The notes beneath the pieces were generated by a model. The model was not told the DNA's origin, searched no databases, and worked only from the letters and a program-made list of their open reading frames with translations. A stretch of 64,000 nt of DNA from contig JACAXG010000068.1 in assembly GCA_018881555.1 (NCBI GenBank), forward strand, positions 3,376,198-3,440,197. The letters run 5' to 3'. The translations under genes were made by a program, and so were the position numbers. This document shows, in pieces, positions 13,210-25,439 of this stretch. Source of the DNA: Amblyornis subalaris. Lineage: Eukaryota; Chordata; Aves; Passeriformes; Ptilonorhynchidae. How positions within the stretch are numbered: position 1 is the first letter of the stretch; every line of letters begins with the position of its first letter.

Positions 13210-13535
13210 TCATAGAATTATAGAATAGTTTGAGTTGAAAGGGACAATTAAAGGTCACCTAGTCCAACCCACCTGCAATGAGCAGCAACATCTCCCACCA
13301 GACCAGGCTGCTCAGAGCCCCATTCAACCTGACCTTGAATGTTCCCAGGGATGGGGCATCCACAGCCTCTCTGGGAAACCTGTTCCAGTGTTCCACCAAG
13401 CTCACTGTAAAAAATAACTTCCTTATGTCTTGTCTATCTATCAAGGTATCTTCCACCCCACCTTCTGATTATCCTTATATCCAGACTATCCTATACCTAG
13501 TCTCTAGTTTATCTCCAGTCTAAATCTAATGAGAA
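13210..13535 (-). mobile_element. CR1 non-LTR retrotransposon, minus strand, 3' portion
   Basis: Starts with the complement of the CR1 tail (catagaattatagaatag at 13211) and continues through typical inverted CR1 blocks: 'aaaggtcacctagtccaac', 'caggctgctcagagcccc', 'ccttgaatgttcccaggga' and 'gaaacctgttccagtgttc'. The match is clear to about 13425. Beyond that, 13425-13535 has imperfectly repeated TATC/TAGTCT motifs before a CR1-like 'ccagtctaaatct'. The 5' end of the element is therefore rearranged or expanded. Open frames at 13259-13456 and 13278-13523 are repeat-derived shadows. Confidence 0.92.
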
Positions 13536-16500
13536 CAGGAAAACATAAAAGAGATTCCTCTTTCTTTGATGTTATGTCTGACTTGNTAGTTGGGAATGCG
13601 CAAAACGACTCCTTCTCCGAATGAAGACGTTTTACAGCCCTGAATTCCCAGAGCAGCAACTGATGGCTCAATTCTGCCCCCTCCTCCTCCCCCTCACAGC
13701 ACCCACGCTGTTCCTCCTCCAGCAGCGCCGCAGCATTCCCTGTGCTGGAGATCACACTGGCCACTTATCTTGCGATGCAGGTAAACCCTCCTTGCATTAT
13801 TTCCAGGGCAGAGAAACAGAACAGAAGATCCCTTTTTGGAAATCAGCTGCTTCTTTCTCACGTGCTGCTTTCCTCTGTCACAAAAANCATCGCACACCGT
13901 ATCCTTCCATTCCAGATCTTATATCCAGCAAGCTTTTGCTGACTACATAACCTTCACTAACCTGAAATTCCTGAGTAGTCCCAGGAGCTCAATGCATCTT
14001 GGAATAAAATTTTTGTAATGTCATTTAAGGGTATTCCTAATCCAGAATTATTGAGGAGGCCTGGGTCATGGGAATTGAGTTTGACACTTGACAAATACTT
14101 GGCTTTGTGTAAATGGACAGGCCACAGAAATAACTGCCTTTGGATGTCACATGAAGAGAAATTAATTCTTTATTAACTTCCGCAATGATAATCTAATAAA
14201 CTCATTTGGTCTACTAGTTTCAGCACTTAAAGAGCTCAGTCGATTGGATGCAAATAGATTTTTTTTCTTCCCCTCTGGAGCAGTGCCTCTATGGTGTGCA
14301 AAGGGACATTAGTGTGGAAAGTCAGGCCTGGCATGTCAGGATATGGGGTACATGTCCAGATTGTGTCCATGTCCATGCTTAGTGTGAGAGAGATAAGCAC
14401 AGCAGAAGGACAAACAGCAGGGCCTAGAAAAATACTCTATTAGGAAAGAAAATGGGTTTTTATTAAAAATTAATATTTTAAAGAAATTTGCTAACTTGAA
14501 TTCAGATCCCTTTTCTTCTTAATCAGGTATTTTAAAATCATATACAAAGAAACCAACATATCAGCTGTTTCCTTTTAGTATTAGGGCACAAAAAATGAGT
14601 CTGAGCCATGTTAGGACACTTCACTGGGCACTGTACAAACATAACAAAAGCTGGAGTTGCCATCCTAACATTTTACTGGTAAATGCTAAAAATACAAATG
14701 GAACTATGCGGACCAAGCAAGCCTCTAATTCTAGAATCCAAGTATGTCCAACAAGAAAATAAGGCTGTCATATGTGACCTAAGTATCCAATCAACCCAGC
14801 TATTGCCACTTAGAGGTTGAATTTCAAATGTCAAGCCACAACTGCTGCAGACAGAGCAGGAGCCATGTGCAAAATAAACAAACAAAAAGGCTCCACTACA
14901 CAGAGCGAAACACGACCTCATTGTGCTCCTTTCAGACCTCCCCATCAAGAGAGGGGTGACATGGATGATCAGTCCAATTTCANGGTCATATTTCTGTGTG
15001 CCAGAATGTCCAAGGCTACTGCTCTGCCCATCAATAAGTTCATGCAACTGTGATCTTTTTCATGTTAGTGCAAACTGGAACCACCAATAAACCTGGCTTT
15101 GATCAGAATATCTGTAGCACACCACTGCTGCTTGTCCTACACCCACACAGCACATCCCACCAGCTGCACAGCCCAATGGGAGCTGGATTAAAAAGCCAAG
15201 GGAAGGATNTTTCCTGCCAGCAGGCATTTCTTACCCTGCCTGTTGGTGCAGCACATAAAAAATGTTTCATTTGCAGAAGCCAAATATTTATTAGCATTTG
15301 CTAACTGAGTTGCTCCATAATGACATGAAAAATGGTGATGTCTAAGTCCGTCAGTTCCATGTAAATATATAATTTGCACAGGAATGTATAAATATATGTA
15401 TGCATATTTACTTCTGATTAGTGGCAATTATCCTATGAAAGAGATGCTGGAAATAGAGCATGGGTTTTCTAGAATGCCTTAAGTATCAGTGTCCTTTCTG
15501 CTGCTCTTTTTTCAGAGGCAATGTGGGGTAGAGGGCTTCAGCTCACTGTGACCTCCTCTCTGGCTTCCCTCTGGAGCTTTCAGGCAGGTCAGGTCGTGGT
15601 CCATCACCAAATGGGCTGGTTTCTCTGAGTCCTTACACAATTGAAGGAAAAACAGATTCAGGAAGATCCAGAGTGCCCAGATGAGCTTCCAGCTTTAAAA
15701 CAGCCTCCGCAAGGTTAACACCAGCTTTCCTTCCTGAGTATTTGAGACCTAAGTAATCAGCTGCCTTTATTTTGGATATCATTCTCACTGATAGTCTGAT
15801 GCCCTGAAGGACTTGAGCCTTACTGTCTATAGAGCTTCATAAATGGGATTTTGGCTTCCTCATGGAAAAAAAAGTCTTTTTAAATCTGCACTAGTGAGTG
15901 GTATACTGGAGATGCTCCCCAGCCAGCCTACCTGCCCTCTGCCCTCACTCCAGTGTGCAGCTTTGCACCTCAGTCCCCAGGCTGGTCCCTCACCACCTCA
16001 ACCTCAGCGTTTGGCACTGAACCCAATTAGTAGGTGCCTACTGAATAGACTCAGAGACTCACAGCAAATAACCTGGGAGGGATCACCAAAGGTCCTGCAG
16101 TCCTTTCCTCCGTGCCACTGACTCCGTGGTCAGTTCTGCCTGTGTTGCTCTCAGCAGACATTTGTCCGGTCTAAAATCGATGCTGCATCTGTCAGCGCTC
16201 CAGAGGAATGCCCTGCAGCCCGCAGCTGTGGGCTCTATCAGCACCCAGGAGCCAGTGTGTGCTGCTGTCAGGGTGGGACACGAGTGTCTGGGACGTGTTC
16301 CACAGGGTGCTGAGGTCTGACTTGCTGTGGCCTCAGCCCAGTGAAGAGCAGCTGTTATTTATAGGCCACTCNCTGCTTCCTCCTGATGCTGGATGCAGCA
16401 GCNACAAAAAGGTTGGGACCATCCCCCTGTTTATGATATATTTTCATGTGTGTCCCCAGCAGCAGCTGATGGGGAGNGACACCTCAGATGGGAGGTGAGA

Positions 16501-17187
16501 ATCTGCTCATCTCACTCACACACCTGCTGTTACTGCTCCCCAACACTGAGATATTCTTAACATCATAACAGTGGGGATGTTGGACCCTGAGCTCTGCAAA
16601 GGCCGTAAATATGCTGGCAGGTTTGAGGAGTTGTTTGGATTTTTATTTCAGGTTGCAGGAGGTTTTTTCTCTCTGGAAGGACCAGAACGATGATATTTCC
16701 CTCAGCTGTAGAGTTTGCTGCTCGTTTCTCCTGGATGGACACCTGGTTCCAGGGACCATCTGCTGCTTTTTCCAAAGCTGCTGCCAGAAATATCTCTCCA
16801 GCTGAGAAGTAGGTGGGTGTCTCAACTCAGCCTGCAGGTAAAGAGCCAGGACATGGGCCAGGTACAACTGTTGGCTGCAGTGACATCTTTGGCTGCTGTG
16901 CACCAGCACTGTCGTGTCCTTTCCCAGAGAACTGAGGACACTCAGCCCTTCTGGGCAGTGGGGTCATGGCCACTGGCTCTGGAGACTCTCCAAACCAGGC
17001 TGGCACTGTGCTGCTGTGCAGACCTGCTTCTGTCTATCATAAAAAGAAGATTTCAAAGAAGAAATGCCAGGCTGGGCAATAGTTTTCAGAGCTCAGTTAA
17101 TTTTGTAATCCTCTAGGGAGCAATTTAAGGGTATGAAAAGTACTCTCAAAAGTATTTTACCAAGTAAATCAGGGCATGGGTGTAGCA
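13536..17187. other. Unique sequence, no gene recognised
   Basis: Holds an AT-rich patch at about 14155-14260 with repeated ATTA cores and a TTTATTAA-type stretch. More AT-rich sequence lies at 14450-14560 and at 15340-15440. The remainder is mixed. Open frames are under 135 codons and match nothing known to me. Confidence 0.55.
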
Positions 17188-17257
17188 ACAGCTCGGCTTA
17201 ACCTATGCAATGTGTAGGTTACAGCTCAGTTTAACCTACAATTAACCTGCAATGTGC
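17188..17257. repeat. Small tandem duplication (about 33-bp unit)
   Basis: Unit one (17188-17220) and unit two (from 17221) both begin ACAGCTC, continue with TTAACCT and then carry GCAATGTG. Unit two holds an extra internal TTAACCT-containing segment, so the core TTAACCT occurs three times in about 55 bases. This indicates a local duplication followed by a second slippage event. Confidence 0.75.
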
Positions 17258-19299
17258 CTGGGATGGTGCAGATTTACAGCATTGCCATGAAAGCAATATC
17301 CACTTCCATGAAAGCAGCCTGAGCTCTTTCCAGTTCGAGAGGCACCATCCCACCACCTCCCTCACGGCTGGACAGTGTGACAAACCTGCTCCATTACGGG
17401 AACACTCTTGTTGTCACAAAGACAAATGAGAATCAGAACAACGTTAAAATCAAGAGCAAAATTCTCTTGCATTAGTGAAATAAACTGCTTCCTCCAGGCC
17501 CGGAGAACACTCATTCATTACTGGGTCTTGTTTGCAAAGAAATTTTAAGCAAATGTTGGTAATAACAGGACACAATGGAAAATGATGGTCCTGCATGGTT
17601 TTCCTATTGCATTAGTTCAGATCTGCTTACAACACCTGCTTCATTTCACCTTTCTCCCACTGATATCTCCTGGAAATTTCAGGACTACCTCCCTGCATCT
17701 ATTTTTGGGTATAATTTGAGTGTAATTTGATACGTAATTAGGGTAGAATAGAAGACTGAGTATTTAACTACCCATACATCTCTCCCTAATTTAAATAATT
17801 CCTAATATATCTAACTAGTTTGCCTCATCCTGNACTGATGTGTATTGAACAGGGGATAATGAAATAAGAAATGTGAGGGGAAAAAAATGTTATTTCAGAG
17901 TCAGAANATCACCAATTAATGACATGAAAAGCCTGGTGGGAATATCTGTACACTTAATGCCCCNCTGCTTCCAGTTCTATGCGGTCACTGTCCGTGGCGT
18001 GAGGGCTCTCAGAACAGTCTCTAGAACAACTTGTGTTTCTGTGAGCTGTCTCAATGTGATCAACAGCCTTTGGACAGGACTGAAACANACCCAGGGTAGG
18101 AAATTAGATAAATTTAATTCTCAGCTGGCTTCAGCCATGTCTTAGACACTGCATTTCAGAGGGGAAGAAAGTGTCTTTTGCAGTTGTATCTCCCTCTTTC
18201 CCTGTCTTATGTCTANAGAGAAATCAGATGAAATCTTAAAAAAGAAGCCTAAATTTGNAACGGTTAAAGATAGGTGAGTTCAGCTCTTTGGGGTGTGACT
18301 ACACANCCCTGACAACTCAGTGTGCCATGTCACACTCGGGGAATTGTTTAGCTGTCAAACAGAGGTGGCTGGATTTTGTTCGGGTGAAACAGCACTGCTG
18401 GATGTTGTCCTGAAACGTGGGAAATATTTTAGCACGTTCCTCTTTTTAATAATACAAATCGTCCCACTTGTGCTTCAACAGGGGCAGGTGCTGATGGATG
18501 CNCAGGCAGGCAAAAGTCAGATGTGGCTGCTCGTCTGAGATTTCAAAATGTCATTCTATCTTCATCGAGGGAGGGGAGGAAATGGGAAATCCTGACATTT
18601 TTGAAGGGTAAGAAAAAGTTTCATTATGATATTGGTTGGCTTCTTTCACACAATGTAAAATACAGCCACTTAAATAGCATAATTTTAGTATNTAAAATAT
18701 TGAAAATACAGTCAAATGTAGCCTAATACCAGCTGGNTATTGGAAAAAAAGCATGGCTATGGAAGTTGTTAACCATTCCACTGAAAANTTCAATGAAATC
18801 CACTCTTTGTGGTGGAATGCTTTAATTTAGATGGATCATTACTCTCAGCAGAAAATTATTTTTTCAGGAAATTGTCGATCCACACAAGAGCATGGCAAAA
18901 AACAGCCTGTGCACAGGATCCTGGCCAGCCTGGGCTCCTGCCTGCCATGAGCTGGTGCAGAACCAACACTTTACCCACGACAAACCCCAGGACAAAAGTG
19001 TATCTCAGCTGAATACTGTTGTGGTATACTTTTATGTTCTTTCCCTTATCATAATCTCTGCTGTTCCTTCCAAACAATTTCGAGGGATGCCAGCAACACC
19101 TCTTGCTGTGTCCTGCACCCCAGCCCTGTGCGTTCAGCTTCCCCCGTCCACTGCTGCCCACCCACCGCGCATCCCTAGAATGTCAGGTCCCCTCTCTGTC
19201 CAGCTTGGGGAGCATTGCTCCACAATCTTTCACACTTCCAGGGCAGCTAAGGGGGGTGGTGAGATCCTCAGGGCTGATTTGCAGCATCTCCCGGGGGGC
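17258..19299. other. Unique sequence with a dense cluster of Ns
   Basis: AT-leaning unique DNA. Eleven isolated Ns fall between 17833 and 18788, several times the window average. No gene, RNA or transposon signature is visible. The 101-codon minus-strand frame at 18856-19161 looks random. Confidence 0.55.
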
Positions 19300-19545
19300 N
19301 GCTCCCAGCCTTGCCCCCATCCCACCGCCGCATTCCCGGCGCGGCGCGGGCATCCGGAAGCCCCCAGCTTGCTGGCTGACACGCTCCCTCCCCCTGCCTT
19401 GTCAGGGCTCCTTTCTGTGCACAACAGATGGGCACAAGCTGTTTGGGAACCACCTCCCTGCCCTCCCCCGGCCCCACGGAAAGATGCATCACCGGAGCGG
19501 GGAGCGGGCCCCTCCCGGCTGCGGCACGGCTCCCTTTTCACAGGG
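19300..19545. promoter_or_regulatory. CpG-island-like cluster
   Basis: About 17 CpG dinucleotides in roughly 240 bases at high GC content, including a 'ccggcgcggcgcggg' core near 19336. Much of the rest of the window is CpG-poor, so this stands out. In birds such clusters often mark promoters, including those of lncRNAs, or unmethylated enhancers. The 252-codon frame (18892-19650) and 152-codon frame (19103-19561) crossing it show no domain and probably reflect low stop frequency in GC-rich DNA. Confidence 0.35.
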
Positions 19546-21945
19546 GCAGGTAAAAGTTTAACCAGGCTGTCTTTCAGCGCTGGAGGCAGGGCCGCCTTTC
19601 ATAGCCATGATAAATTGCTCCTGTCAAAACTACATGAATGCTCATATTGAAAAGCTCTTCTTTCTTTCTTTTTAACTTTCCCCCCCTCTCCAGTCTCACG
19701 GTGTCTCTCGGTTGTTAGCCAACATTTAATGCCCGCTTAGTCAAAGGGCACTTCCACTCCTCGTCTCTCTGTCCTGTCCCCTGGGGCTGCTGGGGCTGAG
19801 TTGTCACAGAAATACTGATGGTGAATAAAATAAAAAAAAAAAAAAAAGACAGGGTGAGGAAGAAACCCTTTAGTGTTTTTAGGGCTTTTGATTTTCAGTC
19901 GGGTCGTTCTACCAGTAGTTCCTAACCAAAGAAATTGTAGGATGGAGGTGGACAGACAGAAGTCTTCAAAGGAAGTTTCCAATTANTGGTATGTTCTAAG
20001 TTAATAGATTAGCTGTAGTTTGCAATATTTTCCAAAGGTGACAATGAATGTATAACACAAAACAATCCAACTCCTCTCCAGCAGTTGAGCAGCAAGGCCA
20101 AATCATGCTGTAGATGTTCCAGGGAGACAGAACCTGCCCAGCTCTTAAATCTGAAAACCCTTCCCCACCCATCAGAGAGGACTTTCCCTCCATAGATGCC
20201 CCAGAGCAGGAGCCATGGCTGGTAAAATCAGGGTCAGGTGCTTTGGCCCTGGAAGTGCCCCTACCTCATCCAAAATTGTCTGATTTTGACAATCTCCTGG
20301 CCCTGCTGCAGGACTGCTCCACTGGGGCTGATCCCATGACTGCAATGGTCATGGAGCCCCTAAAGCAGTTACACTGGTCACAGAGGAATGGACGGGAGCA
20401 TGGACTGGTTGTCACCAAGAAGATCCTGTGAACCAANTCTCTATTCTTGGGTTTGAGATTAATGGGAAAGGTGGGTTTAGGGTGCCTGGTGAGCACTNAG
20501 CCAGCTCAGCCCAGCCTGGCCAGTCACTCACCTCCCTCAGGGCTGCACCTCCAGGAGAGGCATTGAAATAGAATATGAGGAAAGTTGATCTGAACATCCA
20601 CCCAGAGCACCGTGAGCTTGTGTTGGTGCCATATTTGCACATGTTACAGCCACAAGCTCCTCTTCCCCTCCCTATAAGTTTGTTGTGGGGAATGGGGCTA
20701 AGAGGGCACAGTTCTGTCCCCAGCTGTGCTGCTCTGATGCCCATCCCTGGCCAAAGTCCATGGTCTGAGGGGACAGAGACACTCACAGCACACCCAGGCT
20801 GCTGTGTTTCATCCAGCCTGGCTGCAGGAAATTCCCAAATCTTGGAGAGATGTTCCCATTTCAAAACATCTCTCCCTCCTCCACAGCACTACGTGGTAAA
20901 AGCTGCCCACAAATCAGCTGCAGGCATTCAACGCACATCGCCTAGGAAGAGATTTCAGACCTGTTCCCACACTCCGCTCTAATTCCTCCCTCTCCTGTTT
21001 TTCTGTCCATGCTGATATCTAGCCACCACCCAGCACTCCCAATATATCCTCCAGACTGTAAAAATCTGCTACAGCTGCCAGTGACAGCAATATCTGGCAC
21101 ACACACACACACAGAGAGCTTCCCTGGGTGCATCTTCCCTGTGACAAATATCTCTGCCGCTGTCCTCGTTGTGAGTTGCGGTGTCACTGCCCTTGTCACT
21201 NTCAGCCTCCCGTAGGGTTCAGCACTATCCACATCTATATGTGTATTTTGGGATATTAATACCATCAAGACACTCTTCTTATCCCAGCTTGCTTGCTCAT
21301 TAACCCTTGTTATACCCATGCACACACAGTACGCAGGCAACGAAGACTGCACAGCTCTAACTCTGTTCCCGCTTACCCATATTCCCAGATACTTTAATAA
21401 AGCTGCGTGGCTGAAGAAGACTGAGATTTGCCCATATGTGCAAATCATTTTAAGGGCTGAATTTCTTCTGACTGCAACAGAATCAGTGGAAAAGATTTAC
21501 CCTCCAATGAGCAAAAGAAAAGGGATGTTTAAAGAACACACTGAGTAGTCTCCAGAGGCTCCTGCCTAAGTACCATGTAAGTACAGGCTGAAAGTCAGGC
21601 TTGATGCTCCCCCCTGACTCTGGAAGTGCTGTGCTGACATGTCATAAATCATTTTCTCTCTCTGTGCCTCAGTTTCTCCTATCCATGAGCTGGGAAGCTT
21701 GCTGATCATCGTCCTTCGGTGAGGGCCTCCCAATGCACCATCAGGAGGGTTGGAGGGACTAAGTACTCATGATACCAGCTTAGCTTAAGCTGTGTGTGCT
21801 GGTTCCTGCTTGTGCAGGGCCTCAAAGCTGCCTGGGGGGCCCTTGCACTGCTTCAGCCTGGAAGGGTCAAGCCCAGCAGCTTTGCTGCCATCGTCTCCTC
21901 TCCCCTCCACGTACCACTTCAGATCAGCCACGTTGCACCACTGTT
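19546..21945. other. Unique sequence with two simple repeats
   Basis: A run of 16 A bases lies at 19832-19847 and a short (AC)n run at about 21098-21112. The stretch 19575-19665 ('catagccatgataaattgc' onward) is unique and AT-leaning. A 168-codon minus-strand frame at 20942-21448 contains an N and shows no domain. I support no gene here. Confidence 0.55.
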
Positions 21946-22400
21946 ATTAACTGGTTTTGACTGACTTCTCAAGTTAATTATAATTTCACAGTGTAATATC
22001 AAGCATGATTAAAACAATTAGGTTTTCCACCCCCTTGCAATGCCTCCCTCACTTTGCTTTCCTTTCTTCTTTCTCCTCCTTCCCCTGCCTCCCTTCACCC
22101 TGGAAGTTTTTAGATACGCTTCTGCACCACTGCAACAAATTGTATGGTAGGATCTGAAATTATTACCCTCTTAAATGCATTAAACTGTTCATAAAGCAAT
22201 TTGCAATGCCAGTTACCAAACTACGGTGAGCCTCCCAGCCTGACACCTCCCAAATGCAGGAGGATTCTTGGCAGCCATACCCTGCTTCAATGCTCTCTCA
22301 CTCACCGGAGTCAATGCCTGAAACTTAGGAGAAATCAATGCAATTATAGATATGAAGGTCCAATTACCGCGTAATGTGATCAGTCTTTATCTCTGAGTCC
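21946..22400. promoter_or_regulatory. AT-rich candidate regulatory block with pyrimidine tract
   Basis: TAATTA occurs at 21975-21980, with further ATTA-type cores to 22025 (cattattaac-like, gattaaaacaatta). A perfect homopyrimidine tract of 30 bases follows at 22057-22086. A second AT-rich patch with CAATTA and TAATGTGATCA cores covers about 22335-22385. The combination suggests a cis-regulatory element, but only motif content supports this. Confidence 0.27.
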
Positions 22401-23035
22401 CTTCAAGAAAATCAGGGAGGCCTTTTCTTTTTTCCCTTGTGAAAGGAGTTGCGATATAATGCAAAATGATCTTCAAACAGAGGACTGAAAGCAAGGGACG
22501 TCTGTCACTCAGCAGGCCAATTCCGATGTTGGCCAGTACTGATTTCCCTTCGTACTGCTGAGGTTATTCCTGATTTACACCTCGCTGCATCCATTGTGTC
22601 TGCTGAAATCAGTGCCTGTTGATGCTGCTATCAGGTTCCCAGCCCAGCATCATGCATGTGGCCACTCCAGATTCCTGGGGTAATTTTCCCCACTCAGGGT
22701 TTTTTCATCCACTGCCAATTGTGGCTGCTCCCCCCTTGCTTCTCCCTGTGGGTCTGAGGGAGGGAGCAGGACCTGGAGCTGCCTGGCTGCTCCCCATCAG
22801 CATCTAGAACTCATCCCTGCACCTGAGCTCGTGCCCCAACATGGAGCCAAGGGATTCAAACAGCCTTCCTAAGAAAACAATTTGCAATCCCTTCTGGGCA
22901 ATCCTGGTACCTGCCCAGGTGGGCTGATACAGACCTGGAGGAGCCAGCCCCAATGAACCCTCATTTTCTAGGAACACAAAGGCTGGTTTCAACAACCCCA
23001 ACCGCCACAGAGGATGGTCTGCAGTCANTCACCAT
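22401..23035. other. Unique sequence, nothing recognised
   Basis: Mixed composition. Open frames of 62 and 65 codons are random-looking. The 3' boundary is set by the CR1 fragment that follows. Confidence 0.6.
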
Positions 23036-23133
23036 GTCTGGGCTAGTGGAAGATGTCCCTGTCCATGGCAAGGAATTAAAACCAGATGAGCTTTAAGGTC
23101 CCTTCCAACCCAAACCATTCTGTGATTCTGCAA
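23036..23133 (+). mobile_element. CR1 fragment, extreme 3' end
   Basis: About 100 bases of CR1 3' end: 'ggctagtggaagatgtccct', a short degraded stretch, then 'ctttaaggtcccttccaac' and the tail CCATTCTGTGATTCTG. Strongly 5'-truncated. Orientation is plus, matching the copy at 7366. Confidence 0.9.
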
Positions 23134-23861
23134 TAAGGGCAGGTTCTGCTCAGGCGCAGACACCCCAATAAGGTGATTTTAACAGAAAAACTATCAAAGC
23201 ATTGAATTCTGTGCANGGGAGATCAGTGAGAGGGACTTGTGTTTCTCTGTGCTTTACCTCTTGACCTTTTATCCAACAGAGCAGGATCCAGATCAAAGCC
23301 AGGACATGACTGTAATTATACAAGTAGAAATAAGTAACCATCTGCACTAATAAAGAATACAATCCTTTATCTGTGTTAATTAGAAATAAATTAGACAGAG
23401 AGAAAAAGAGATATACAAGTTAGCTAATAGTTAATTACTGGAACTATATTGAGTAATATGTGCATATATAAAGTAAAAAAATCTATTCCAAATTAACAAA
23501 ACATTGAGGTTTATTTCTAGAACTTCAGAACAGGAACGTGTTTGGCACCACATCCCGGTGTGAGGAAAGCCATTTATCACAAGCCTCAGAGCACCTTGTT
23601 CAAGGATCCCAAAGTGCTCAGCAAACATTGATAAATAGACCTTGATGTATTCCCAAAGGAAACCATTATCATCATGATATAGCAGTGCCAGGCAGGAGCT
23701 CAGGAGTCCCACTCTCCATTCCTGCCCGCACAGCCTCAGTTTGATTCCCACTCCTCCTGTGGAGAGCGCCCATCCACTTCCCCAAACCTGTGGTTTGCAG
23801 CCAAAAGACGTAGGAGCCACGTTGTCACCAAGCCACGATTTTGGGACAGCAGGGCTATCAT
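23134..23861. other. Unique spacer between two CR1 pieces, AT-rich patch
   Basis: An AT-rich stretch with TTAATTA cores lies at about 23340-23490. The rest is mixed. No gene supported. Confidence 0.55.
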
Positions 23862-23965
23862 TGAATCATTAAGATTGGAAAAGAACTCCAAGATCATCAA
23901 GTCCATCTGGGCTGGCTTCAAGCTCCTTGCCAGAGTTGACCCTCAGCACCCTGACTCGCACCTTT
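23862..23965 (-). mobile_element. CR1 fragment, minus strand, degraded
   Basis: Begins 'tgaatcattaagattggaa' and continues 'ctccaagatcatcaagtcc', the complement of a CR1 3' end of the subfamily whose reverse complement reads GAATCATTAAGGTTGGAAAAG. Similarity fades within about 100 bases ('ccctcagcaccctgac'). The far boundary is uncertain. Confidence 0.8.
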
Positions 23966-24445
23966 GCCCTCTGATATCCCCCAGCACCAAACAGCCAGGC
24001 TCCCCAGGACAGCACCAAATGGAAGAGTAAACGATGGGAACGTGTCCTTGGATGTCCACTCCCCTCTCCCTGCTCTTGAAGTGAGAGGAAGATCCCTGAG
24101 GAGCAGAGGAGGGCTGTCAGCAGCGTGGAGTCGCTTCCCCGCGTTGCACTCAGGCGTTCGACCCCCTCCAGCTGCCCCGCTTTAATAGGGAATCTCAAAT
24201 GGGCTCTGTCATCTTTTACACAAAATCCCTGCTGCGTCTTACAGGTAAGAGGAGGAGGACGAGAGGACAGGTTGGAGCTGAAGAGGAGGTTGAAATGTGT
24301 TTGTCTGAGCAGGAGGCATCCCTGTGCCGGGTGTTCCCAGGTGCCGGCGGCGTCGTGGTGGGACGGAGGCGACCGAGCACGTGCTGCCTGTCAGCGCCNG
24401 CTGCCGCGCGCCCGGCACGGCTCCTCACGGCCCGGAACGTGTGGA
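23966..24445. promoter_or_regulatory. CpG-island-like cluster (core 24328-24442)
   Basis: The core holds roughly 18 CpGs in about 115 bases (for example 'gtgccggcggcgtcg' and 'gctgccgcgcgcccggcac', which includes a masked base nearby). It is the densest CpG cluster in the window. Upstream, 'gcgtcttacaggtaagagg' near 24234-24252 resembles adjoining acceptor and donor signals, but no convincing exon is attached. A promoter of an unannotated non-coding transcript is one explanation; a GC-rich variable patch is the alternative. Confidence 0.38.
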
Positions 24446-25439
24446 GAAATCCCAGGAATGCTCTCCACACACTGGGACATGGACTCCAGAGGCCTGAGAA
24501 AATAAATAATCACAATATATCTGAGGGCAGGTTTATTTTTTTTTCCCATATTCTGGACCCAACTTCACGTTCCCCAAGGGTTTCCGACCATGATTTTGTT
24601 CTCCTACTTTTAGTTTTCCACTCGAATTTCACACGTATTTTCTTTTCTCACTCTGTCACAAGAATTACAATACGTAATTTGCTTATCTGGGGGTACAAAA
24701 ATTGTGTTACTGTACAGACTGGTTTTGCAACACAGAATGAGTGTTGCCTGCTAGGGGTGTAAACGCAGAGTTAATCCTGCCTTTCATGGCCTGCACTTTC
24801 CCTGTACTTGTTTATTCCACATTTTGTGTCCACCCCAGGATGGATCAAACTGTTTAACCTTTGACTGCAAAGTCAGAAGAATGACTCACTTGGAAGCTAA
24901 AATGTAAATAAATATATGCATTGCTAAATAAATCAACCACTAATGCCCTAATGCAAGGCTGATAAATGTCCTGATTAAAATCATATTTAAATAAAGGGGG
25001 CAAATTATCAGACAGTGGGTTTAAAAGTTATAATTTCAGGGCATAACTCAACACAGAACCTGTCATGATAAGTAAATTATTTTAATCTTTGATTTTTCTT
25101 TACTATATACAGTGAAATCTTTTCTCCTACAGCTGTTAAGTGAACCTTGATTTTATCACAAATGCTGCAAAAGGAGAAGGGATATGGTTGATTTACTAAC
25201 AAATTAAAAAATCTCCTCTTGCTTACATTGACTGAAAAATGCTCCAAAGCTCTTAAACCTCCCACAGCACGGAAAAGCGGGGAACTGTTAAGTGATCTCC
25301 CTCTTTACCTGCTATAACTCCGTGTGCCCACAGAAAAAAGTTCATCCCCCATACAGGTACCTTCCCCTCCGGCACTAAATTACCAAGCACTACCCCCAGT
25401 TACAGCCTCTAAACCCATTAGCAGTTAGGAGAAAATAAT
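24446..25439. other. AT-rich unique sequence, candidate regulatory patch 24885-25060
   Basis: The stretch 24885-25060 is strongly AT-rich, with repeated AAATAAAT, CTAATGC and GATTAAAA cores. It lies between two CpG clusters. No coding signal. AT-rich flanks around CpG clusters are common in vertebrate regulatory neighbourhoods, but this is inference. Confidence 0.35.

Noticed and set aside
13259..13523. Frames of 60 to 81 codons on both strands
   Set aside because: Fully inside the minus-strand CR1 copy.
18892..19650. 252-codon plus-strand frame
   Set aside because: Crosses a CpG-rich stretch with few stop codons, contains a masked codon at 19300, and shows no domain, signal or splice support.
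19832..19847. A16 run considered as a retroposed mRNA or SINE tail
   Set aside because: No recognisable body upstream and no target-site duplication visible by eye.
24230..24260. 'cttacaggtaagagg' considered as an exon boundary
   Set aside because: Acceptor and donor sequences adjoin with no exon between them, and neither flank gives a convincing coding frame.
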